From the NCBI GenBank assembly GCA_024281825.1, contig JAMWZY010000009.1, forward strand, positions 1-64,000: a stretch of 64,000 bases of DNA, written 5' to 3'. The translations under genes and the position numbers were made by a program. Under the pieces are notes generated by a model, which saw only the letters and a list, made by a program, of their open reading frames with translations, was not told the origin of the DNA and did no database searches. Below are positions 36,729-45,678 of this stretch, piece by piece. Origin of the DNA: Nitrosomonas sp. GTDB taxonomy: Bacteria > Pseudomonadota > Gammaproteobacteria > Burkholderiales > Nitrosomonadaceae. Position 1 is the stretch's first letter. Each line of letters opens with the position of its first letter.

Positions 36729-38213
36729 ATGGATGAAGCAGAATTCAATCGCATAGCACAACAAGGATACAATCGCATTCCAATTGCAATAGAAGCGCTT
36801 GCCGATTTAGATACGCCGTTATCAATCTATCTCAAATTGGCTAATGAGCCTTACACTTATTTATTGGAATCCGTTCAGGGAGGCGAGCGATTCGGACGCT
36901 ACTCTTACATTGGATTGCCTGCAACCACCCGTATTGAAGTACGAGGCCGCGTCATTACAGTTGTTTCAAAGCAACAATCTGAAACATTTGTTAGTGATGA
37001 TCCACTTGATTTTATTGCAGCTTATCAGGCGAAGCTCAAAGCAGCGCCCTGTGCAAGAGTTATATCCCGTTTTTGTGGTGGTTTAGTCGGTTACTTTTCT
37101 TATGATACAATACGTTACATTGAACGTAAGCTTGAAGAGTCATCACCTCCTGACGATCTCAACACACCGGATATCTTGCTGTTGCTATCAGAAGAATTGA
37201 TTGTCGTTGATAATCTTTCAGGTAAGCTTTATTTAATTCTGTATGCTGATCCGACCGTTGAAAATGCTTACCACACAGCTTGCACTCGTCTTCAAGATTT
37301 GCTGGAAAAACTTCGTCAACCACTAAAAGCACCAACATTAGAACCCGTAATAAGCAATCCTGCTGTTGCAGAATTTCCAGAAGCAGAATTTAAAGCAGCG
37401 GTCGAGAAAGCAAAGCGTTATATATACGAAGGCGACATTATGCAAGTCGTCTTGTCACAACGTACCAGTAAAACATTCAATGCAACACCTTTAGCACTTT
37501 ATCGTGCGTTACGTGGTTTAAATCCTTCACCTTATATGTTTTTTTATCATTTCGATGATTTTCATATTGTGGGCGCATCACCGGAAATTCTAGTACGGCT
37601 TGAAGGTCACGTCGTCACAGTTCGACCGATTGCCGGTACCCGCCCCCGCGGTCAATCTACTATGGAGGATCGAGAGTTAGCTGCAGATTTATTAGCTGAT
37701 CCCAAAGAAATTGCGGAACATGTGATGCTAATGGACCTAGGGCGCAATGATATCGGACGTGTGGCGCAAACTGGATCCGTCAAAGTAACTGAAAAAATGA
37801 AAATCGAGAATTACTCTCACGTCATGCATATCGTATCCAATGTAGAAGGAATATTAAAATCCGAATTCAGTGCCATTGATGTGCTGCGTGCCACCTTTCC
37901 CGCCGGAACTGTAAGCGGCGCTCCCAAAGTCCGAGCAATGGAAATTATTGACGAGCTGGAAATTTCCAGGCGTGGGATTTATGCGGGAGCCGTCGGCTAT
38001 TTAGCTTTCAACGGCGACATGGATTTAGCTATCGCAATCCGCACCAGTGTTATTAAGGACGGAAAATTATATGTCCAAGCTGGTGCGGGAATCGTTGCAG
38101 ATTCCATTCCTCAAAACGAATGGATTGAAACACAAAATAAAGCAAAAGCGATACTACGTGCTGCAGAAATCGCCGAAAATGGGTTAGACAACGCCAATTT
38201 ACACACATTATAG
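36729..38213 (+). CDS. trpE: Anthranilate synthase component I
   Basis: A 494-residue enzyme that makes anthranilate from chorismate with ammonia from TrpG. The N-terminal part holds the LLES motif (TYLLESVQGGERFGRYSYIG), which binds tryptophan for feedback inhibition. The catalytic half includes VVLSQRTS, FHIVGASPEILVRLEG, PIAGTRPRG, LMDLGRNDIGRVA, FPAGTVSGAPKVRAME and GIYAGAVGYL. In related betaproteobacteria trpG, trpD and trpC usually follow directly; here the next gene is a convergent carbonic anhydrase. trpG must lie elsewhere. Confidence 0.97.
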   Translation: MDEAEFNRIAQQGYNRIPIAIEALADLDTPLSIYLKLANEPYTYLLESVQGGERFGRYSYIGLPATTRIEVRGRVITVVSKQQSETFVSDDPLDFIAAYQAKLKAAPCARVISRFCGGLVGYFSYDTIRYIERKLEESSPPDDLNTPDILLLLSEELIVVDNLSGKLYLILYADPTVENAYHTACTRLQDLLEKLRQPLKAPTLEPVISNPAVAEFPEAEFKAAVEKAKRYIYEGDIMQVVLSQRTSKTFNATPLALYRALRGLNPSPYMFFYHFDDFHIVGASPEILVRLEGHVVTVRPIAGTRPRGQSTMEDRELAADLLADPKEIAEHVMLMDLGRNDIGRVAQTGSVKVTEKMKIENYSHVMHIVSNVEGILKSEFSAIDVLRATFPAGTVSGAPKVRAMEIIDELEISRRGIYAGAVGYLAFNGDMDLAIAIRTSVIKDGKLYVQAGAGIVADSIPQNEWIETQNKAKAILRAAEIAENGLDNANLHTL

Positions 38214-38266
38214 ATTTAATAAACCCAATATTTGGTAGTTTGTACGCACCACAGCCAAAATCTATT

Positions 38267-39034
38267 TTATGCAATAATTTCGACAATCCCAGTTTTTAAG
38301 TGATAAAGTCCACCTACAACACGAATTTTCTTTTTGTCATGATAAGAATCTATAATCGGTGTTTTAACCCGTAAGCTCTCGACATTCCTAATAATATTTG
38401 CTTTTGTCACATTGATTAGTCGACTGCTGGATGTATCACTAACTGCTCTGACTGCAGGGGCTATTGCACTGGCTAATAATTGAATATGCCCAGGAAAATT
38501 TTTATGCGTATCAACGGCTTCAATTGCCGCTTTTACCGCTCCACAACTTTCATGACCCAGTACCATGATTAAGGGCGTTTTTAATACCGCAACCGCATAC
38601 TCAATTGATGCGATATTATCATTAGTCAAATAATTACCAGCTCCACGCACAATAAACAAGTCACCATGCGCCTCATCAAAGCAATGTTCAGGACTCACTC
38701 TAGAATCTGAACATCCAAGAATCGTAGCATAGGGATTCTGCCCACTAATGAGTGATCTCTCTACATCATGAAAATCCAATGGCATAGATTTACCACTGAC
38801 ATAGCGTTTATTACCCTGCATCAGCCGGTCAAAAGCCTCATCTGGGGTAAGTATATTTTCCGGTTTTGGTAGTGTATTTAAATGGGTTGCAGCAGCATTT
38901 ACGCTTGTCCAAGACACTCCAGCCCCCAGACCCATTGTAAAAGCTGCCGAAGCTCTAAGGAAAATACGCCTAGTGGCATTTAATTCATGCTTAGCCGTAT
39001 TCTCGTTAAAATCAAATTTTTTATCCTTATCCAT
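38267..39034 (-). CDS. Beta-carbonic anhydrase, exported form
   Basis: A 255-residue zinc enzyme interconverting CO2 and bicarbonate. Zinc ligands are in ATILGCSDSRVSPE (Cys and the Asp-Arg pair) and VLGHESCGAVKAAIE (His and Cys). The first 48 residues form a Tat-like export signal: ATRRIFLRASAAFTMGLGAG (about residues 20-39) with a twin arginine, and a likely cleavage after VNAAA. An exported beta-class enzyme would act in the periplasm, useful for CO2 supply in an autotroph. It is convergent with trpE. Confidence 0.92.
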   Translation of the reverse strand: MDKDKKFDFNENTAKHELNATRRIFLRASAAFTMGLGAGVSWTSVNAAATHLNTLPKPENILTPDEAFDRLMQGNKRYVSGKSMPLDFHDVERSLISGQNPYATILGCSDSRVSPEHCFDEAHGDLFIVRGAGNYLTNDNIASIEYAVAVLKTPLIMVLGHESCGAVKAAIEAVDTHKNFPGHIQLLASAIAPAVRAVSDTSSSRLINVTKANIIRNVESLRVKTPIIDSYHDKKKIRVVGGLYHLKTGIVEIIA

Positions 39035-39222
39035 AGACTTATCCTTATTAGTAGTAAATTTTATACTGCCTTTTATGAGTGAATATTGACAGCTTTTATT
39101 TTAGAGCAAGGCACATAATTACAGCTATATTCATAACAGCAACATTACTGCATGTTCGTTTTAGAGGATAACCAGTTAATTTTGTTCTTCCTCATAAGTA
39201 AACAAAACGATCAAGGGTGTTC

Positions 39223-39253
39223 AAAAAAAAAAAATCGCGTATACTGCGCGATT
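39223..39253 (-). terminator. Intrinsic terminator reading leftward, no annotated gene upstream
   Basis: On the minus strand a seven-pair stem (aatcgcg / cgcgatt, loop of seven) is followed by twelve T. It would end transcripts coming from the right, yet the gene there (39394) is on the plus strand and the nearest minus-strand gene starts 2.4 kb further right. It may end an antisense or small RNA, or the leftward noise of a promoter. Confidence 0.6.
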
Positions 39254-39393
39254 GCATGAATCATCCAGTATCAGAAAAACTTATCTGATGATTCACGCTA
39301 TAAGCTACAAAAAAGTTCAAATTAATACACTTGGCTTAATAAAACAAAACTTAAAACACCGACTCATAAAAAAGGTATTTGATAGGGAAAATT

Positions 39394-39831
39394 ATGCAAA
39401 AAAAAATAATCAGCACTCTCATATTTTTGCTACTAGCACTGCCATATAGCGTCTTCTCAGCATCTGAAGAAAATGAACCCGTCGCGCAAACTTCTGACGC
39501 CCCCAAGCTAGAAAGTGGTAACAATTGGCGTTTAGTACGCTCGGTCGAAATAGGTTCATCTGGGAAATTTATTCACTTGGTGCTGATCGATCACAGTGTA
39601 TATACTGACAAAACCGTCTATAGTGCTGTAATCAATAGACTTTGTAATGCTGATGATGATTTTTGTAGAATACGTTTTTGGAGTCAGGAGCGTTTTATTC
39701 CTGAAAAGGCTGCTATGTCCGTTGAGCAAAATAAACAGCTACGCGCTGAATATCTCGTCAATAAAACCGCAGGCAGCAAACAATTACGTTGGTCGTGCAC
39801 TGTCGATCCAGATAAAAAGCATTGCTTTTAG
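39394..39831 (+). CDS. Secreted protein, unknown family
   Basis: A 145-residue protein with a clear signal peptide (residues 1-22, IISTLIFLLLALPYSVFSAS). The ATG at 39394 follows TAGGGA. The mature part has a short acidic linker and then NWRLVRSVEIGSSGKFIHLV, and ends with WSCTVDPDKKHCF. Four cysteines (in RLCNADDDFCRIRFW and the C-terminal pair) could form two disulfides. I do not recognise a family. It stands alone between carbonic anhydrase (divergent) and the ATPase/OmpA pair. Confidence 0.65.
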   Translation: MQKKIISTLIFLLLALPYSVFSASEENEPVAQTSDAPKLESGNNWRLVRSVEIGSSGKFIHLVLIDHSVYTDKTVYSAVINRLCNADDDFCRIRFWSQERFIPEKAAMSVEQNKQLRAEYLVNKTAGSKQLRWSCTVDPDKKHCF

Positions 39832-40387
39832 AAACTTTAGTTACGCAAAGTACACTATATCTCTCTTAGGCACGGAATAGTTTAAGTTATATGCTCTCTA
39901 TATAGAGATGGTCCAGTTATTTGACTCTCTAAGATAACTAGAAAGTTAAGTCGCTATAAAGGACCCCCGTGCCTATCAACGTGAATTCTACTGCCACACG
40001 TTTCCAGAGACAATCGATTGAGTGGAATTCTTTTGTAGCAGAATTTTTATGAGTCAGGACTAAATAAACCAATTCGGGATTGCTAAAGAATCAATACCGT
40101 ATCACAGTGGAAAGAAACCGTCGCATAACTGTATTGTTGGATTCTTATGTTCACTTACAGCATTATTGAATCAAATACTGAAAGATCTTATATATTCGAG
40201 AAAACAGTTATCAACGACCTCGAAATTTCTACCATGGTCTAACAACCGCCTTTGTTTTTAGTACCTTTTTATGGAAATAATCAGAACCATCTCGCATCAT
40301 CTTTTGGAAGATTGTCATTGGTCTCCACAATAGTGAGAATCAACCGAAGATAAAACCAACGCACATAAACTGAAAAACTCAATTCCG
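39832..40387. other. Gene-free region of about 550 bp
   Basis: AT-rich, with stops in all frames. The part from 40120 to 40310 retains short open runs (for example near 40250, reading PLFLVPFYGNNQNHLASSF) that could be remains of an insertion element, but no family could be assigned. No tRNA, hairpin terminator or repeat was seen. Confidence 0.4.
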
Positions 40388-41632
40388 TTAGAAAGCAAAT
40401 AAACTGACAAAGCAATCTGCATATCCTTTATAATCAGATGCATGGCAGTAAAATAAAAAACTCATTACAAATAGTGAGATTGATGATGCGAGTAAACTGA
40501 CAGGGCCTTTTAAATTCTTTTGGGCATATTTTTCTTTGATATTTTCAGCGAGATCTTCGTAAGATAGTGCAGGTTTCATCTTGACACCAAAGCTACTCGC
40601 ACCCAACACAGGTTCGGGTACTCCTTCTTCGATAGGACGCATTCCTTTATTAGTTGGCGTTAGAAAAGACGGTATCGGTTCCTCTAATATTGTTTGAGGA
40701 TGCATTGTACTGGATAAAGGTGGTTCCTGCTGTATAACCATTCCTTGTGTGGCAGCGAGCTCTTCCTGTTTATCTCTCTCCTTACTTTTCAGAGAGATAA
40801 TATAATGAAAAACATCTGTTCTGAGGCCTAAACGTTGTGTCGCTTCATAAACATCATGCGCATCAACAACTGATTTATTTCTCTCATACGCAATATTGAA
40901 GGATCTATCACATAATGAGTTAATCGTCCTGGGCGTTCCACCTGCGTGGAAAGCGATAGATAGCGCCTCCCATCCTGTATCGGATATTAGGTCAGTAGAA
41001 CCACCAGCTACTTTGATGCGATGATCAATATATTTCCCAACCACATCAACATTCATTTTCCCAAGTGTTTCTAGCGCCGCTATGCGTTGTTTAAAAGGCT
41101 CCATCGCAGGGCGATTGATTTTTTCCATCAATTCTTCTTGACCTAATAGCAACAATTGAATTAGTTTCTTGGATCCTTCTTCGAGATTATTCAACAACCG
41201 AATACCATTGATAACATCATCCGACATTAAGTGAGATTCATCAATAATAACCAAGCATTTTTTCCCTTCACTTTCTATTTTTAAGAGCGCATTACGAATG
41301 TCCCTCATAACAAAAGTCTTTTCCGATGAGGAAGGGTTCAATTCGAGTTCTTGCGCCAGAAAAAGATAAAGATCATTGCTATTTGCTGGTGGTTCAGCCA
41401 TCCAAATCAGTTTGATACTTTCAGGAAAATCTGCTTTTATCATTTGACTTAAAGTAGTTTTTCCAGAACCTATTGGGCCTGTCACAACAATAAGCCCCCG
41501 ACCACTTTCGAGAGAACCCGAAATCTGTTCGCGAATGCGGGCGTGATCACCTTGATTGTAAAAAAATTGCGGATCAGGAACGTTTTCGAATGGAAGTTTA
41601 TTGAGTCTAAAGTGCTGCGTATACATGTGCAT
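40388..41632 (-). CDS. GspA/ExeA-like AAA+ ATPase
   Basis: A 414-residue protein. The AAA+ domain fills residues about 1-270 with the family start YTQHFRLNKLPFENVPDPQF, Walker A GPIGSGKTTLS (about 52-62), Walker B KCLVIIDESHLM and the sensor block GTPRTINSLCDRSF. A proline-rich stretch (about 300-345) leads to a single hydrophobic segment near the C-terminus (about 380-400). ExeA/GspA proteins help secretins pass the peptidoglycan and usually end in a peptidoglycan-binding domain; here none is present, and the upstream gene encodes an OmpA-like protein that could supply it. The same ATPase type occurs in exosortase/PEP-CTERM loci. The ATG shares a base with the upstream stop (TAATG). Confidence 0.82.
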   Translation of the reverse strand: MHMYTQHFRLNKLPFENVPDPQFFYNQGDHARIREQISGSLESGRGLIVVTGPIGSGKTTLSQMIKADFPESIKLIWMAEPPANSNDLYLFLAQELELNPSSSEKTFVMRDIRNALLKIESEGKKCLVIIDESHLMSDDVINGIRLLNNLEEGSKKLIQLLLLGQEELMEKINRPAMEPFKQRIAALETLGKMNVDVVGKYIDHRIKVAGGSTDLISDTGWEALSIAFHAGGTPRTINSLCDRSFNIAYERNKSVVDAHDVYEATQRLGLRTDVFHYIISLKSKERDKQEELAATQGMVIQQEPPLSSTMHPQTILEEPIPSFLTPTNKGMRPIEEGVPEPVLGASSFGVKMKPALSYEDLAENIKEKYAQKNLKGPVSLLASSISLFVMSFLFYCHASDYKGYADCFVSLFAF

Positions 41633-42348
41633 TAATTTTCCCCTTGTTCTCTCAGCATCAATTTTACTTCAACCCGACGATTCTTTGCCCGCCCATCTTC
41701 GGTATTATTACTCTCAATCGGACGTGTATCACCATAACCTGAAATAGAAATTCGATCTCGAGCAATACCGCGCTCAACCAACAGATTTGCAATAGCTCTG
41801 GCTCTCCGAATTGATAAATCCATATTATTTTTATGGATTTTACCCGTAGGCAAGCTATCAGAATGACCTTCAACACTTATTAAATTATCCGGGAACAACA
41901 TCAATTCACTGATCAATTTCTCAATCTTCAAATTAGCCACATCGTTAACTTGATCTTCCCCTGAACGAAAAGTTCTTCCCCCAAACACTGCCAGTGCGCT
42001 GTACTGTGGATCACTACTATTGTTGGTTCTTACAGTAGTTTTTGTTTGTTTTATTTCTACAGATTGTTCAGCTTTAGTTGTATCAATTTCTACCGCAGGA
42101 ATAATTGCTTGCATATTCTGCTCAATCGGTAGATTTTTAGCTGTCGCATCGGATTCAATTGCTTTTACCGAATTATCAGCAGCCGCTTTTTCTATTTCCC
42201 GCTCAGGCGCGAATTGTGTAATCGGCGCTTTATCGATCAATACCGGAGCTGACAAAGGCAAATCTGAAGGCGATGTTAGCCCTTTATACAAAGCCACCGC
42301 AGATAGCAAAAAGAAAAAAATTGATAATCCAATAATGACAACACGCAT
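41632..42348 (-). CDS. OmpA-family peptidoglycan-binding protein, inner-membrane anchored
   Basis: A 238-residue protein. An N-terminal hydrophobic segment (residues about 3-24, VVIIGLSIFFFLLSAVALYK) is not followed by a cleavage site and probably anchors it. A low-complexity charged linker (about 30-110) leads to an OmpA C-like domain: ISVEGHSDSLPTG, NMDLSIRRARAIANLLVERG, SISGYGDTRPIESN and GRAKNRRVEVKL. The Asp and Arg that hold diaminopimelate are present. Its stop overlaps the start of the ATPase gene, so both are made together. A link to secretin or export assembly across peptidoglycan is inferred. Confidence 0.85.
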   Translation of the reverse strand: MRVVIIGLSIFFFLLSAVALYKGLTSPSDLPLSAPVLIDKAPITQFAPEREIEKAAADNSVKAIESDATAKNLPIEQNMQAIIPAVEIDTTKAEQSVEIKQTKTTVRTNNSSDPQYSALAVFGGRTFRSGEDQVNDVANLKIEKLISELMLFPDNLISVEGHSDSLPTGKIHKNNMDLSIRRARAIANLLVERGIARDRISISGYGDTRPIESNNTEDGRAKNRRVEVKLMLREQGEN

Positions 42349-42735
42349 AGTAAATATACCACCTAGTTATGAAGTTATTTTAAAGTACAAATTAATAAAA
42401 AATATCATGCAATGATCGAAATATCATAAAGACATTTTCCATCCTCACTTTTCTCATATTTAGCACGTCATTTTCTCAATACCGTTGATAGCGCTGCTTT
42501 CCTAGCTTCTTGATTTACTGGTATAACATAACTCAATCAAACGATTACAATTTCCCTACAGCTTAGGAAACCAATTATGCAGCTTATTATGTCTCGTGAC
42601 TTTTAAAATTGATAAACCAAATAAAGGGATTTAAAGATGCTTTTTCACTCAGGCGGATACTTCCAATGCACTAATTTATCATTAATATATTGATAATCAA
42701 TAGCAAAAGTTCCATAAATCAGTACTACAGAATAC
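42349..42735. other. Intergenic region with no recognised gene
   Basis: About 390 bp between two minus-strand genes; it should hold the promoter of the OmpA/ATPase pair. One plus-strand frame of 18 codons from 42636 (preceded by AAAGGGA) is too short to support. No hairpin terminator is evident. Confidence 0.4.
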
Positions 42736-43452
42736 TTATGGAGCATATTCCTCGACCATTTCTGCAAGCCTATCCATATTTAGAATGCGTATCTCATGGC
42801 CTCGACAACAAATAATTTTTTTTTCTCTTAACTTATTCAATTCTCGTGTAACCGCTTCACGGTGAGTACCAATCAGGCAAGCTAATTCAACATGAGTAGG
42901 AGCCCGTGATATAACTGCTTCGTTATTCACTATAGCAGCTTGAGTTTGAGCTAGATGCAACAACTTAGCGCGGATACGATTAGGTACCTTTAGCGTTTCC
43001 ACTTCAAAAACACGTTCGGTGAGTCGACGTATCTGGGATGTTAAGCGCTGTAAAACAATGCTAGCAAAGTTACAATTGGTATAAATCAATTCCATAAATG
43101 CTGACGATGAAATCAACGCCAATAGAGAATCTTCCCTTGCCATTACAGTAGCAGAACGAGGGCGACCATCAATTGCTGTTAATTCGCCAAAGATTTCCCC
43201 TGCAGTAAGATCACATAGAATAACTTCCCTTCCTGCCAAAGAAAAATAGTTTACTCGAACAGCCCCTTGAGCAATTAAAAAAGCGCTATTAGACTCATCA
43301 TGATAACGAACAATCGCTTCTTCTTTGTGATAGTGCTGCCAATGACATACTTTAGCAACAGCTTCCAAATCTGCCGACGAAAATCTCTTGAAATCCTTAA
43401 TTAAGGAAAGAAGCTGTACAGCACGTTCTAAGCTAATATTCTTGCAGTCCAT
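42736..43452 (-). CDS. Crp/Fnr-family transcriptional regulator
   Basis: A 238-residue regulator from the ATG at 43452 (an upstream TTG at 43467 is less likely). The cyclic-nucleotide-binding-like fold covers residues about 15-140 (AIVRYHDESNSAFLIAQGAV; GEIFGELTAIDGRPRSATVM). The C-terminal winged helix follows (APTHVELACLIGTHREAVTR then ELNKLREKKII, about 190-225). There is no N-terminal cysteine cluster of FNR type. The GELTAIDGRPRSA block resembles the cNMP phosphate cassette (GELALL...PRSATV), so cAMP-type binding is possible. It is divergent from the amino-acid permease. Confidence 0.9.
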   Translation of the reverse strand: MDCKNISLERAVQLLSLIKDFKRFSSADLEAVAKVCHWQHYHKEEAIVRYHDESNSAFLIAQGAVRVNYFSLAGREVILCDLTAGEIFGELTAIDGRPRSATVMAREDSLLALISSSAFMELIYTNCNFASIVLQRLTSQIRRLTERVFEVETLKVPNRIRAKLLHLAQTQAAIVNNEAVISRAPTHVELACLIGTHREAVTRELNKLREKKIICCRGHEIRILNMDRLAEMVEEYAP

Positions 43453-43929
43453 AACCCCATCACCCAATCAACATTTTCTACTGAATTATATTATTTTCAT
43501 AGATTCAGTGTAGCATTTTATAAGGCAATTCCTTCATCAAAATATGATAAATTCCACACTTAAAAGACTTTAGGAAAGTACCTTATTTTTAAAGCTATGG
43601 AGATTTTGGATTTTTTTCTTGAATATTTTTTTGCCGCGCACTTTTAAAATCGTATGCATAGTAAACTTGGCATTTATACAATAAAAGAAGCATAAATCAC
43701 AATGCTCTGTAATCAAACCGACTGCATCGAAAATTGAGCGTATACCGGAAACATTATACATATGGGGTAAAGCAAACAGCAATCAATCAGGAAATTCGAA
43801 CTGATATGCCGACATCGGAGTGACTAGGTAGCAATACGGGTTTCATACATTTTTGACTTCATTAGTAATCTTTGCTAATTTCTGCACGGAAAATAACACA
43901 ACAATTGCATTAAATGCAGAAAATCAGAT
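43453..43929. other. Divergent promoter region
   Basis: About 480 bp between the Crp/Fnr regulator and the permease. A 70-codon minus-strand frame (43570-43782) has no credible start signal and a biased composition, so it is not called. No TGTGA-N6-TCACA or TTGAT-N4-ATCAA site was found by eye. Confidence 0.4.
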
Positions 43930-45438
43930 ATGCACACTTCAGAATCTAAAAGCAAAGGTCTCAAAAAAGGCGCCATATCAAGATCTGCCGCAGTGATGAT
44001 TGGCTTAGCTGCAACTGCACCGGCTTACTCATTATCGGGTGCTTTAGGTTATGGAGCTGCAGAAAGTGGATATCAATTACCCATTATTTTTATTTTATCA
44101 GTGATTCCGATGTTTTTTGTTGCTTTATCTTACAAACATCTCACTACTTCTTTGCCTGATTCGGGCACCGTATTTACTTGGGGCGCCAAAGCATTGGGGC
44201 CGAGATTTGGTTGGTTTGGCGGGTGGGCTATGTTTTTAGCCAGTATATTGGCTGGTGTTACAGCAACCCAAGTGATTGTGAATATGACGGTGGTTCTATT
44301 AGATTTAGAGCAAATGCCACAATGGCTGAATTTTGTTATAGCCGTGACGTTCATTTTTAGCACCACTTATCTGACTGTCCTTGGTGCAAAAGAATCATCG
44401 CGGGCCACTATATTGTTAACTCTATTCCAATTTAGTGGTCTTGCTATTTTGGCATCGGTGTTATTTTTTTATATTTTGCAAAATGACGTGATCAGTACAG
44501 CCGAATCGCTCTCATGGACGTGGTTCGATCCTTTCTCAATTCCTTCGCCGGATATTTTTCTCAATGGGTTTCTGATTGCCTTGTTTATTTTTTGGGGGTT
44601 TGATGCATCCCTCGCAATGTCTGAAGAAACAAAAGGGAATTCTGAACAAGCAGGTCGCAGTGGTGTAATAGCAATCTTGATTACTGTTGTGATTTATGTC
44701 GTTCTTGCTACATTAGCACTTGCCTACGCCGGCATAGATCCCAAAGACCCTTCAAGTTTGACATTTTCCAACAATATTGATTCCAGTATCACTGTGTTAG
44801 TTACAGATGTTATCGGTTCTCATGGTGCGAAATGGGCTGCATTAATTATCGCAATATCTGCTTTCTCTGCAACGATGTCCACGATAATGCCAGCCGCGAG
44901 AATTGTACTGGCCATGGCATCATACCGTGCAATTCCAATACAATTTGCTAAAATCGACCCAACAACTTATACCCCAAAGGTTGCTACATGGACGATAGGC
45001 TTTATGACTTTGGTTATTTATATCATTTTAAGTTTAGTGAGTGAAGCTATTATTAAGGATGCTATTCATAGCGTCAGTATTGCAGTATGTACCTACTATA
45101 CGATCGCATCGTTATCTTGTGCGAGCTATTTTTATCACACAGCATTTCGCCATTGGCATACTATGCTTTCACAAGTAATTTTTCCTATTCTGGGTGCCAT
45201 TACACTGATAGTGATTGGTGCCATTCAAGCTTGGCGAATGTTTGATCCTCATTATGGCGCTAGTGGTTCTATCGGAGGGATTGGCGCTGTTTTCTTGTTA
45301 GGTGTCGCCACCTTGTTATTCGGTTTTTTTGTGATGTTGTTATGTAACTTACATGAAGTAACTTTTTTTCGTGGTAAAACCTTACCGAAGGAAAACACAT
45401 CTTTAGGTTTTTCTATACATCATTCTAATAAATCATAG
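43930..45438 (+). CDS. APC-superfamily amino-acid permease
   Basis: A 502-residue inner-membrane transporter with about 12 membrane spans. The N-terminal region has the family signature (AAVMIGLAATAPAYSLSGAL), followed by LPDSGTVFTWGAKALGPRFG and WFGGWAMFLASILAGV. A conserved acidic pair lies in FDASLAMSEETKGNSEQAGR. This pattern fits amino-acid/polyamine/organocation carriers. The substrate is unknown. The gene is monocistronic and divergent from the Crp/Fnr regulator, which may control it (inference from position). Confidence 0.9.
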   Translation: MHTSESKSKGLKKGAISRSAAVMIGLAATAPAYSLSGALGYGAAESGYQLPIIFILSVIPMFFVALSYKHLTTSLPDSGTVFTWGAKALGPRFGWFGGWAMFLASILAGVTATQVIVNMTVVLLDLEQMPQWLNFVIAVTFIFSTTYLTVLGAKESSRATILLTLFQFSGLAILASVLFFYILQNDVISTAESLSWTWFDPFSIPSPDIFLNGFLIALFIFWGFDASLAMSEETKGNSEQAGRSGVIAILITVVIYVVLATLALAYAGIDPKDPSSLTFSNNIDSSITVLVTDVIGSHGAKWAALIIAISAFSATMSTIMPAARIVLAMASYRAIPIQFAKIDPTTYTPKVATWTIGFMTLVIYIILSLVSEAIIKDAIHSVSIAVCTYYTIASLSCASYFYHTAFRHWHTMLSQVIFPILGAITLIVIGAIQAWRMFDPHYGASGSIGGIGAVFLLGVATLLFGFFVMLLCNLHEVTFFRGKTLPKENTSLGFSIHHSNKS

Positions 45439-45678
45439 GCCTGAATTCGTTTGATTTGATTTGTATAAAAATAAGATATGATGAACAGTTAAGGAGTACA
45501 GGAAAAGAATTAAACTAATCGACTACAATCCCTTAGTTAAAACGGTAAGTACTTACAATGACTTGCTAACAAATAATAGACACTTCGTGTAGATTACTTT
45601 TATTTGAGGTAATGAACATTTTCATCGGAATGTCGCTATAGGATAACGTGATAAAACCATTGAAGAGTAGGAAACATA

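Noticed and set aside
40388..42348. The ATPase/OmpA pair as proof of a PEP-CTERM export locus here
   Set aside because: No exosortase, PEP-CTERM protein or secretin gene lies beside it; EpsI is 22 kb away.
43570..43782. 70-codon minus-strand frame between the Crp/Fnr regulator and the permease
   Set aside because: No ribosome-binding site, no similarity recognised, biased composition; probably chance.
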